Positions 1 to 5,051 of a DNA stretch of 5,291 nucleotides are shown here, piece after piece. A program made the position numbers and the translations under genes. The notes under the pieces are model-generated. The model had not been told where the DNA came from, did not search any database, and saw only the letters and a program-made list of their open reading frames with translations. Every line of letters starts with the position of its first letter. Positions within the stretch are counted from its first letter, which is position 1. This DNA is from Spirochaetaceae bacterium. Lineage in GTDB: Bacteria; Spirochaetota; Spirochaetia; SZUA-6; Bin103. Location: assembly GCA_026710565.1 (NCBI GenBank), contig JAPOQV010000608.1, positions 1 through 5,291 of the forward strand. The letters run 5' to 3'.

Positions 1-1
1 A

Positions 2-202
2 GGGGGCGGGGGGGGGGGCGAGCTCAAGGCCCGCCGGTGGGCGTGCGGGGCGAGGGGCCAGCAGCTCGGGTGCGGTGACGTGCGGGCCCGCCAGGGCAGC
101 AACCGGTTGCGGATCGCGCTGGAGGCTCGTGCCGGAGAGTCGGACGAGCCGCTACGGATAGACGGCGTGGAGTTGATCGTCACCTACCGGGACGGAGCGT
201 AG
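2..202 (+). CDS. C-terminal fragment of an unidentified protein (5' end outside window)
   Basis: The frame is open from the left edge to a TAG at 200-202, about 66 codons. The last 30 or so residues look like real protein, with alternating hydrophobic strands (LRIALEAR, then LRIDGVELIVTYRDGA at the terminus). That pattern would fit the last strands of a C-terminal beta-sandwich, of the kind seen at the ends of some glycan-active proteins. The first codons lie in a G-rich stretch with an 11-G run (8-18) and translate as polyglycine, so the frame before about position 20 should not be trusted. I do not recognise the family and assign no function. The gene converges on the SDR gene ending at 311. 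In DNA this GC-rich a 66-codon open frame could occur by chance, and only the protein-like C-terminus supports the call. Confidence 0.5.
   Translation, partial: GGGGGGELKARRWACGARGQQLGCGDVRARQGSNRLRIALEARAGESDEPLRIDGVELIVTYRDGA
8..18. repeat. 11-base poly-G run
   Basis: An uninterrupted run of eleven G lies near the left edge, preceded by five G and one C. It falls inside the reading frame of the left partial gene. It could be a real phase-variable-type homopolymer or a sequencing or assembly artefact at a contig end. The sequence alone cannot tell these apart. Confidence 0.6.
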
Positions 203-211
203 CGCCCGCAG

Positions 212-248
212 GGTCCGTCATGAGTGCGCTTGATCCGAGTGATGGACC
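212..248 (+). terminator. possible hairpin between convergent genes
   Basis: GGTCCGTCAT (212-221) can pair with GTGATGGACC (239-248) over ten pairs, two of them G-T, around a 17-base loop. It starts ten bases after the stop of the left gene and lies in the 108-base gap before the convergent SDR gene's end. The G-T pairs become mismatches on the other strand, so the stem is stronger in a + strand transcript. No T run follows, so it is not a classical intrinsic terminator. It might be a stabilising 3' hairpin or chance. Confidence 0.28.
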
Positions 249-310
249 GAGCCACCGTCGAAGGCCATGGATCGGTATCCGCAGATGGCGATCGTGTTGG
301 TTACGCTACC

Positions 311-1333
311 TCAGAGTCGAGGAAATGACCGCTCAAGCCAGGCGCGGAGGTGGGCGGATTCCTGGGCGGCGGACGGGTCGAGTTCGGCTTGGCGGAGCCG
401 GGTGCGGACCACGAATACGTCCATCTCGTCGGGCGGTGAGTCCCGGTGCACGATCTCGTGCACCTTGCGCGCGAAGAAGGTTCCCCAGTCGGGCCGGCGG
501 CCGTCCAGGTCGGTGAAGCCGTACTCCTTCTCCAGCTCCCAGCTCGACAAAAGGCGGCCGCTCTTGTCGGCAACGGGCGGGTGGGCGGCGAGCCCCGCCA
601 CGGCGCGGCCGACGTAGCAGGGGGTCTCCGACTCGGCGAAGTAGGGGTCGGCCGCGATGCCGTCCCGCCAGTTCGATTCGGTAACGCCGAGTCCGTCGAG
701 CACCGCCTCCGAGCGCAGAAACCCGGGCGTGATCGCCAACGCGGGCACGCGCTGGGCGGGCAGGTCCGCCGCCATGGCGTAGGCGAGCCGGATCACCGCG
801 TTCTTGGCCAGGTCGTAAAACAGGTTGCCGCGGTATCCGAGGGTGTCGCCGTCGGTCACCTCCACGATGAGGCCGGCGTTGCGTTCGACCATCAGCGGAG
901 CGCCGTGGCGGCTGGTGATGATGTGGCTGTGCACGGCGCGCTCCAGCATCGCCAGCCCCTTGGACGTGGACAGCTCCCAGAACGGCAGCCCCCACTCGCT
1001 CAGCTCGTCGCCGCCCCAGATGTCATTCACCAGCACGTCAAGCCGGCCGTGCTCGGCGCGGATCCGTCCGAACAGCCGCTCCACCTCCGGCTCCACGGTG
1101 TGGTCGGTGCGGACGGCGATCCCGCGGCCACCCTCCGCGGTGACCAGTGCCGCCGTCTCGTCGATCGTCTCGGTGCGCCCGGCGGTCGCCGGGTTCCCGG
1201 CCACGCTGCGGCCCGTGCAATAGACGGTCGCCCCCGCCGCGCCCAGCATGCGGGCGATGCCGCGGCCGGCGCCGCGCGTGGCCCCGGCGACCACGGCAAC
1301 CTGTCCGGCAAGCGGTTGCCGTGGTGCGTTCAA
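311..1333 (-). CDS. SDR-family NAD(P)-dependent oxidoreductase
   Basis: This is a 340-residue short-chain dehydrogenase/reductase with an N-terminal Rossmann fold. The nucleotide-binding glycine motif is GATRGAGRGIA (about 17-27), after strand VAVVAGA. The usual NNAG position reads VNDIWGG (102-108). The catalytic YxxxK is Y173-D-L-A-K177. Residue 160, where the catalytic Ser normally sits 13 residues before the Tyr, is Thr in EVTDGD. ITPGFLRSEA (201-210) is the typical substrate-loop start. The C-terminal tail beyond about 250 is longer than in classical 250-residue SDRs. Overall it resembles DHRS1-like and related bacterial SDRs with a VNDxWGG signature, as I recall them. The start is TTG at 1333. 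Its bases overlap the TGA of the upstream GH32 gene (TTGA), implying translational coupling. The next in-frame GTG would remove the first beta strand. The substrate is unknown, and the operon suggests a sugar-derived or hydroxylated compound. Confidence 0.9.
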   Translation of the reverse strand: MNAPRQPLAGQVAVVAGATRGAGRGIARMLGAAGATVYCTGRSVAGNPATAGRTETIDETAALVTAEGGRGIAVRTDHTVEPEVERLFGRIRAEHGRLDVLVNDIWGGDELSEWGLPFWELSTSKGLAMLERAVHSHIITSRHGAPLMVERNAGLIVEVTDGDTLGYRGNLFYDLAKNAVIRLAYAMAADLPAQRVPALAITPGFLRSEAVLDGLGVTESNWRDGIAADPYFAESETPCYVGRAVAGLAAHPPVADKSGRLLSSWELEKEYGFTDLDGRRPDWGTFFARKVHEIVHRDSPPDEMDVFVVRTRLRQAELDPSAAQESAHLRAWLERSFPRL

Positions 1334-2775
1334 CCGCCGGTCCCGTGCGCCTGCGGCCAGGCGGAGTTCAGCTCGTGGATTGCCAGCGAGACGAGGCGCA
1401 CGTTCCCGCCGTCGGCGTACAGCTCCAGCGGAATGTCGCAGGCGGCCGGCAGGAAGCAGAACGATGCCGACACCAGGCCGCCGGCGGCGAACAGCTCCAG
1501 CGAGGTGCGGTCCACCAGGAGTTGCAGGCGCAGGCAGCCGTCGCCGTCGCGGGGGGCCGGGATCGTGTGGCCGAGCCAGGTAAACCGGGCGACCGCGGCG
1601 TCGTAGCGCAGGTCGTGGCCGCGGATGATGATGCCGAACGCGGCGGCGTCACCGGGGTCGATCACCGCTTCGAGGTGGAACAGGTCCCAGGTCGTGTCGG
1701 GCGCCAGGTTGCGATACTCGGTGGCAAGGCGGCTCTGCCAGCCGGGTCCGTGCACGTGGTACAGGTCGTGCCGGTTCAGGCCGGGGCTGAGCCGGTGGTC
1801 GTCCCAGCGCAGCGTGCGCCGGTGCAGAACCTCCAGCTCGCGCACCGGCTGCCGGCACAGGCGCACCCCCTGCGGCGTGGTGCGCAGGGTCAGCTCGACC
1901 GGGAACGACATCTGGCCGTTGAACGGCATCGCCGGGAAGTGCCCTCCGCGCAGCCAGGAGATCTGGATGCGGCGGCCGTCCTCGGACGGCACGTCGCTCC
2001 AGGTCTGGGCGGCGTAGCCGCTGGGACCCAGCTCGCTGCGCAGCGCCGGCGACTCGGGGGTGAATACGGTGCCGTCGAAGCGGCCCAGGCGGTAGACGCC
2101 GGCCGCGCCCCAGAACACCCAGCGGGTGTCGCCGGGGTCGCCGTCCACCGGCAGCTCGAACAGGTCCGGGCACTCGCCGGTGTCCGCCACCTCCAGGTCG
2201 CTCAGGTGGCGCCACCGCTTCAGGTCGGGCGATCCGTACAGGGCGAAGTCGTTGCCGTCCAGGAACAGCGCCATGATCCACTGCCCCGTGGGCGCGTGCC
2301 GGATCACCTTGGGGTCGCGGTTGTTGGCGCGCACGTGGCCGAGCACGGGGTTGCCGGCATAGCGCCGGAAGGTGCGCCCGCGGTCGGTGCTGGAGGCGAT
2401 CGCCTGCACGCACGGGGTGGCGCCCGGCTGGTCGGGCCGCGGCGCTCCGAAGCCCCCGGTGGTATAGACCGCCACCAGGGCCTGCTCACCGCCGCCGTCG
2501 GCAAGGCCCGCGCTGTTGTCGGTGTCGACCACCGCCGACCCGGACCAGATGAATCCGTAATCGTCCGGGGCGATGGCGGTGTCGAGCTCGCGCCAATGCA
2601 CCAGGTCGGTGCTCACCGCGTGCCCCCAGGAGTTGGCCGCGTGGTTCATGAACCCCGGCGTGTGCTGAAAGAACAGGTGGTATTCGCCGCGATAGTGGAC
2701 CGGCCCATTGGGATCGTTCATCCACGAGTGCCGCGGGCTGAAGTGGAACTGCGGGCGATGCAGCTCGTCATACAT
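1330..2775 (-). CDS. GH32 glycosidase (beta-fructofuranosidase/levanase/inulinase type)
   Basis: This 481-residue protein hydrolyses beta-fructosidic bonds, as in sucrose, fructo-oligosaccharides, levan or inulin. All three GH32 catalytic motifs are present: WMNDPNG (18-24) with nucleophile D21, NNRDPK (151-156) with transition-state Asp D154, and TGECPDLFEL (199-208) with acid/base E201. The five-bladed propeller fills roughly the first 300 residues. The C-terminal beta-sandwich carries the family signature LLVDRTSLELF (419-429). The length is normal for the family. There is no signal peptide, so it should act in the cytoplasm on imported short substrates. The frame stays open upstream to 3366, but that part is a shadow of the PhyH gene. 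ATG at 2775 places the WMNDPNG motif correctly and lies 23 bases after the PhyH stop. No clear Shine-Dalgarno sequence is visible, which suggests coupling to the upstream gene. Exact specificity cannot be read. Confidence 0.95.
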   Translation of the reverse strand: MYDELHRPQFHFSPRHSWMNDPNGPVHYRGEYHLFFQHTPGFMNHAANSWGHAVSTDLVHWRELDTAIAPDDYGFIWSGSAVVDTDNSAGLADGGGEQALVAVYTTGGFGAPRPDQPGATPCVQAIASSTDRGRTFRRYAGNPVLGHVRANNRDPKVIRHAPTGQWIMALFLDGNDFALYGSPDLKRWRHLSDLEVADTGECPDLFELPVDGDPGDTRWVFWGAAGVYRLGRFDGTVFTPESPALRSELGPSGYAAQTWSDVPSEDGRRIQISWLRGGHFPAMPFNGQMSFPVELTLRTTPQGVRLCRQPVRELEVLHRRTLRWDDHRLSPGLNRHDLYHVHGPGWQSRLATEYRNLAPDTTWDLFHLEAVIDPGDAAAFGIIIRGHDLRYDAAVARFTWLGHTIPAPRDGDGCLRLQLLVDRTSLELFAAGGLVSASFCFLPAACDIPLELYADGGNVRLVSLAIHELNSAWPQAHGTGG

Positions 2776-2798
2776 GGGGGGACCGCGACCGAGACAGG

Positions 2799-3710
2799 CT
2801 AGGCCTGCATCCAGGGATACATGGGGCCGAGGAAGGGAGTCGGTTCGGCGGGGCGCGGGTAGGAGAGCTTCTGCGGGTGGTTCTCGATGCCGGCCTTCCA
2901 CGCGGCGCTCCACTCGTCGTAGGTGGTCAGCGAGTCCGGCGCGGTGCTGCTGCGCGCGACCAGGCTCGGCCACTCCGGGCGTGGCGAGGGCGTGCCCCGC
3001 GTCTGGTAGCGCAGGTCCATGCTCCAGCGGATGCCGCCGGTGCGGTTGGGGCCGGAGCCGTGCGGACAGAGCTTGTGGATGAAGATCACGTCGCCCTTGC
3101 GCATGGGCACGGTCACCGGGGCGCACGGCGGCTGCGAGTCGAGGCTCCAGTACACGGTGCCCCGGCGGTGCAGGCCGGGACAGAGCTGCAGGCAGCCATT
3201 GTCCGCCGTCGCATCGTTGAGCGGGAACCAGACGGTGAGCACGAACAGCTCGCGTGCTTCCGGCGTGGTGAAGATCGCGTCCTGATGCCAGGGGGCGATG
3301 TTGGAGCCCTTGTTCTCGGCCTCGTCCGACGGGAGCTTGGCGCGCACGTGGGAGATGGCGTTGCACGCGATCTCCGGGCCGATGAAGCCCTCGACCAGGT
3401 CGAGCAGGCTCGGGTTGCGCATGATCTCGAACAGGCCGCGCGTCCGCGTCCGCCCGATGTCCAGGGCCGCGTCCGACTCGAAGTAGGTCGCGGAGTCCTC
3501 ATCGCAGATGCGTGCGAGCCGCGTGTCGAACGGCTCGTCAGCGTAGAGCTGCGAGATCCGGCCCTCCGCGCGCAGCCGCCGCGCGACGCCGTCGACGATC
3601 GCCGCATAGTCGTCGATCACCGGCTGCAGGTCCGCGTCGGAGAGCGCCTCTTCGACCACCACGTACCCCTGTTCGACGAACCGATCGACGTGCTTCTGAC
3701 TCAGCCTCAT
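2799..3710 (-). CDS. phytanoyl-CoA dioxygenase (PhyH) family Fe(II)/2-oxoglutarate oxygenase
   Basis: This 303-residue protein should hydroxylate a small molecule using O2 and 2-oxoglutarate. The iron-binding triad is visible as WHQD (H142, D144) and PHGSGPN (H217). The 2-oxoglutarate-binding Arg is R228, eleven residues after the distal His, the usual PhyH spacing. The N-terminus (FVEQGYVVVEEALSDADL, about 11-28) is the typical PhyH opening helix and strand. FPLNDATADNGCLQLCPGLH (162-181) is the conserved core strand pair. The family covers phytanoyl-CoA hydroxylase, ectoine hydroxylase and many unassigned bacterial enzymes, and the substrate here is unknown. The start is ATG at 3710. Its ATGA overlaps the stop of the AbiEii remnant, and only a weak GGGCAC lies upstream, so ribosomes may arrive by coupling. 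GH32 and SDR genes follow immediately, suggesting one pathway. Confidence 0.93.
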   Translation of the reverse strand: MRLSQKHVDRFVEQGYVVVEEALSDADLQPVIDDYAAIVDGVARRLRAEGRISQLYADEPFDTRLARICDEDSATYFESDAALDIGRTRTRGLFEIMRNPSLLDLVEGFIGPEIACNAISHVRAKLPSDEAENKGSNIAPWHQDAIFTTPEARELFVLTVWFPLNDATADNGCLQLCPGLHRRGTVYWSLDSQPPCAPVTVPMRKGDVIFIHKLCPHGSGPNRTGGIRWSMDLRYQTRGTPSPRPEWPSLVARSSTAPDSLTTYDEWSAAWKAGIENHPQKLSYPRPAEPTPFLGPMYPWMQA

Positions 3711-3920
3711 GTGCCCGGCAGCGTATCAGACCGCGCCGTCTCGGGAGCAGCACTGACTCCGTTCCACGGACGCCCCGGAAGCATCGCGATGAGCTGGTCC
3801 CGAACGATGTCCAGTGCGTCATCGAAGGCAAAGTCGCGGCTGGAGATCGGGTTCATCAGCGGAAGAATGCCCTCCCGGAACTCGCGACTGTCGGTCGGTG
3901 ATGTACGCCCGTGGAATCAT
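3707..3920 (-). pseudogene. abiEii: remnant of AbiEii-family nucleotidyltransferase toxin
   Basis: An ATG at 3920-3918 overlaps the antitoxin's TGA (ATGA), the expected position of the toxin gene. Its frame begins MIPRAYITD, matching the conserved start of one AbiEii/AbiGii toxin subfamily as I recall it, then becomes nonsense and stops at 3819-3821. In another frame, from about 3889 to the TGA at 3707-3709, the protein reads SREFREGILPLM, then FDDALDIVRDQLIAMLPGRPW. That matches the C-terminal helices and LPGxPW ending of the same subfamily. The 214 bases could encode about 71 residues, against about 230-300 for a whole toxin. The core with its GS-type nucleotidyltransferase motif is missing, and the two ends are joined out of frame near 3883-3895. 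Inactivation by internal deletion is the simplest reading. The C-terminal piece is in the same frame as AbiEi, separated by its stop. The family match rests on recalled motifs. Confidence 0.72.
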
Positions 3921-4702
3921 ACGTCGGGCTCGACTTCGACATTCTCCGCGACACGCCATCGCGAGACGCGCCGAGTTCCGTTCATCTCCTTCCACGGGGC
4001 GAGAGCGACGGGAAAGGCCGTGCGCTCCGCCAACACCGGATCGAGGCAGTCTGCCAGATCCGCCTCCTGCACGAGTTCCAGCAGGTAGCCGAGGCGTTGG
4101 ACCCACGCCATCGGCGCGCGCCGGGCTTCGGCTGCCAGCAGGTCGCCATTCATCGATTCGGAGAGCTCGGCAAGCACGGTAGCGACGTTGTTGAAGTAGC
4201 CGCAGCGTTCAGGGTAGCCGACGACCTCCAGGGCTGTTGCTTCCGGGGTCGCGATGCGGATGGTCCCAGTCTGTGTGTTCCGCTCGATGACGGGGGTGTC
4301 GTGCATGTCTCGCCGGGAGACGAAGTCCACTCGAACAGCTCCGCATTGCAGGCCTCGTCGCGACTTGGGCACGACGACCTGAAACACCATCGGCGCCTGA
4401 TGGCCGGCCCCATGGTACTTCGCTGCGCTGAGCAGCCCGACGTAGTAGGGCTCTCCGAGGTGGGCCATCAGCTCGGGGATGAACTGGTCCGCGGGCAGGC
4501 AGCCCAGCCGCCGGTAGGCGGGGGGCACAACGACATGGAACCCACGGTACGGGTCGGCAACCGAGCCCTTCTGCTTCAGCCGGCGCAGTCTGGCCCGTGC
4601 GGCGGTCACGGACGCGCCCAGGGCCTCAACCACGTTCTCCGTAGTGAAGACGATTCGTCCTCCAGCTTGTAGGTCATCCAGGTAATCTGACGTCTTTCGC
4701 AC
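3917..4702 (-). CDS. abiEi: AbiEi-family antitoxin / transcriptional repressor (type IV TA)
   Basis: The product has 261 residues. The N-terminal 60 or so form a winged helix-turn-helix: FTTENVVEALGASVTAARARL (the first 20 of these at 19-38), followed by a Lys/Arg-rich recognition region and the wing GFHVVVPP (54-61). The rest is the AbiEi C-terminal domain, with PYYVGLLSAAKYHG (85-98) and QVVVPKSRRG conserved in the family, which is also annotated as a predicted regulator of viral defence systems. AbiEi proteins counteract the AbiEii nucleotidyltransferase without stable binding and repress their own promoter. The start is GTG at 4702, preceded by GAGGA (4711-4707) with four bases between. 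Its TGA overlaps the remnant toxin's ATG. The frame is intact with a normal C-terminus (VAENVEVEPDV), so the antitoxin survives without a functional toxin beside it. The protein could now act mainly as a local repressor, which is inference. Confidence 0.88.
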   Translation of the reverse strand: MRKTSDYLDDLQAGGRIVFTTENVVEALGASVTAARARLRRLKQKGSVADPYRGFHVVVPPAYRRLGCLPADQFIPELMAHLGEPYYVGLLSAAKYHGAGHQAPMVFQVVVPKSRRGLQCGAVRVDFVSRRDMHDTPVIERNTQTGTIRIATPEATALEVVGYPERCGYFNNVATVLAELSESMNGDLLAAEARRAPMAWVQRLGYLLELVQEADLADCLDPVLAERTAFPVALAPWKEMNGTRRVSRWRVAENVEVEPDV

Positions 4703-4706
4703 GGAA

Positions 4707-4711
4707 TCCTC
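4707..4711 (-). promoter_or_regulatory. ribosome binding site of abiEi
   Basis: On the - strand AAAGAGGATTCC precedes the GTG at 4702, giving GAGGA with four intervening bases. This is the clearest Shine-Dalgarno sequence on the - strand and supports the GTG as the real start. Confidence 0.75.
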
Positions 4712-4773
4712 TTTCTCGTGTGAGAGTCCCTGCTCCGTGTAACCACGGCCGCTGAGTTTTGTACATGGAAAAG

Positions 4774-4852
4774 TAACGTTATAGATCGTTTTTTGAAAGT
4801 GAGGACTTCAGCGGCTTGTGTCCATGGAAGCCCAAGATAACGTATTTCGTTA
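4774..4852 (-). promoter_or_regulatory. candidate AbiEi operator with TAACG/CGTTA half-sites
   Basis: Four half-sites form two palindromes: TAACGTTA (4774-4781), and TAACG-N5-CGTTA (4838-4842 and 4848-4852). The first overlaps the candidate -10 box of abiEi, where a bound repressor would block transcription. Paired sites upstream fit the cooperative negative autoregulation known for AbiEi. The binding protein is inferred from position only. Confidence 0.4.
4778..4783 (-). promoter_or_regulatory. candidate -10 box of abiEi
   Basis: On the - strand the sequence reads TATAAC, one base from the TATAAT consensus, about 75 bases upstream of the GTG start. No convincing -35 box lies 16-18 bases further upstream. 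The surrounding AT-rich DNA makes chance matches easier, so this is tentative. Confidence 0.35.
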
Positions 4853-4856
4853 CTTT

Positions 4857-4875
4857 ATGAATCTATAGACTTCAT
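4857..4875. repeat. 19-base imperfect palindrome
   Basis: ATGAATCTATAGACTTCAT is built on the perfect 8-base palindrome TCTATAGA (4862-4869), with outer arms ATGAA and TTCAT offset by one extra C. It lies at the right edge of the AT-rich stretch and contains one arm of the TATAGAT/ATCTATA inverted repeat. It could be a regulator site for either divergent gene. No protein can be named. Confidence 0.45.
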
Positions 4876-5036
4876 GTGAGAATCCCCTCGGAGCTCTGAT
4901 TCTGAGGCAAGGACTGGCTTCGGTCCCATCATGATCCGTGCCATCGCGGGCCGTCCGCGTCCGCATGGGTCCGTGTTCGCCACACAGAACCTCGTTCATG
5001 CATCATTGACCATGGACGGCCGGTCCACCGGTCGGC

Positions 5037-5041
5037 AGGAG
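5037..5041 (+). promoter_or_regulatory. ribosome binding site of the DrmD-like gene
   Basis: AGGAG lies ten bases before the TTG at 5052, a slightly long but workable spacing. A TAG at 5046-5048 closes the frame just upstream and no ATG or GTG exists between it and the TTG, so this site supports the TTG start. Confidence 0.6.
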
Positions 5042-5051
5042 AACGTAGACC

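Larger units (their letters stand above)
4748..4867. repeat. three interleaved inverted repeats
   Basis: Three perfect inverted pairs occur in the order A-B-C-A'-B'-C'. A is GCCGCTGA (4748-4755) with TCAGCGGC (4808-4815). B is AAAGTAACG (4770-4778) with CGTTACTTT (4848-4856). C is TATAGAT (4780-4786) with ATCTATA (4861-4867). The interleaved order excludes one simple hairpin containing all three. It suits either protein-binding sites on DNA or a pseudoknot-like RNA. AbiEi proteins are known to bind inverted repeats upstream of their own gene, so operator function is the leading guess. Confidence 0.6.
4703..5051. other. divergent intergenic region, AT-rich in its left half
   Basis: This 349-base gap separates abiEi (- strand) from the DrmD-like gene (+ strand). 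From about 4757 to 4882 it is visibly AT-rich, including a T6 run (4789-4794), unlike the GC-rich DNA around it. It holds inverted repeats, possible operators and a candidate abiEi -10 box, listed separately. From about 4883 to 5036 composition returns to GC-rich. The only long frame there (4931-5194) runs into the DrmD-like gene in another frame and has no protein-like features. I see no small gene, tRNA or insertion sequence. Confidence 0.7.

Noticed and set aside
446..1606. 386-codon + strand open frame
   Set aside because: It is antisense to the SDR gene, and its composition is that of a shadow frame.
1147..2802. 551-codon + strand open frame
   Set aside because: It is antisense to the GH32 and SDR genes, which carry clear catalytic motifs. 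The translation is low-complexity Arg/Val/Gly/Ala-rich, typical of antisense frames in GC-rich DNA.
2776..3366. 197-residue N-terminal extension of the GH32 frame
   Set aside because: It lies wholly or nearly so inside the PhyH gene in another frame, has no protein-like motifs, and GH32 proteins begin shortly before WMNDPNG. ATG at 2775 fits.
3819..3920. 34-codon gene starting MIPRAYITD as a functional small protein
   Set aside because: Only the first nine or so residues match the toxin family. The rest is out of frame with the matching C-terminal part, so a broken gene is the better reading.
2877..4088. 403-codon + strand open frame
   Set aside because: It is antisense to PhyH and AbiEi, with no recognisable domain.
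4789..4794. T6 run as an intrinsic terminator on the + strand
   Set aside because: No GC-rich stem lies directly before it, and no + strand gene is upstream.
5019..5035. CCGGT/ACCGG mini-hairpin before the DrmD-like ribosome site
   Set aside because: The arms are only five bases with a two-base loop, expected by chance in GC-rich DNA.
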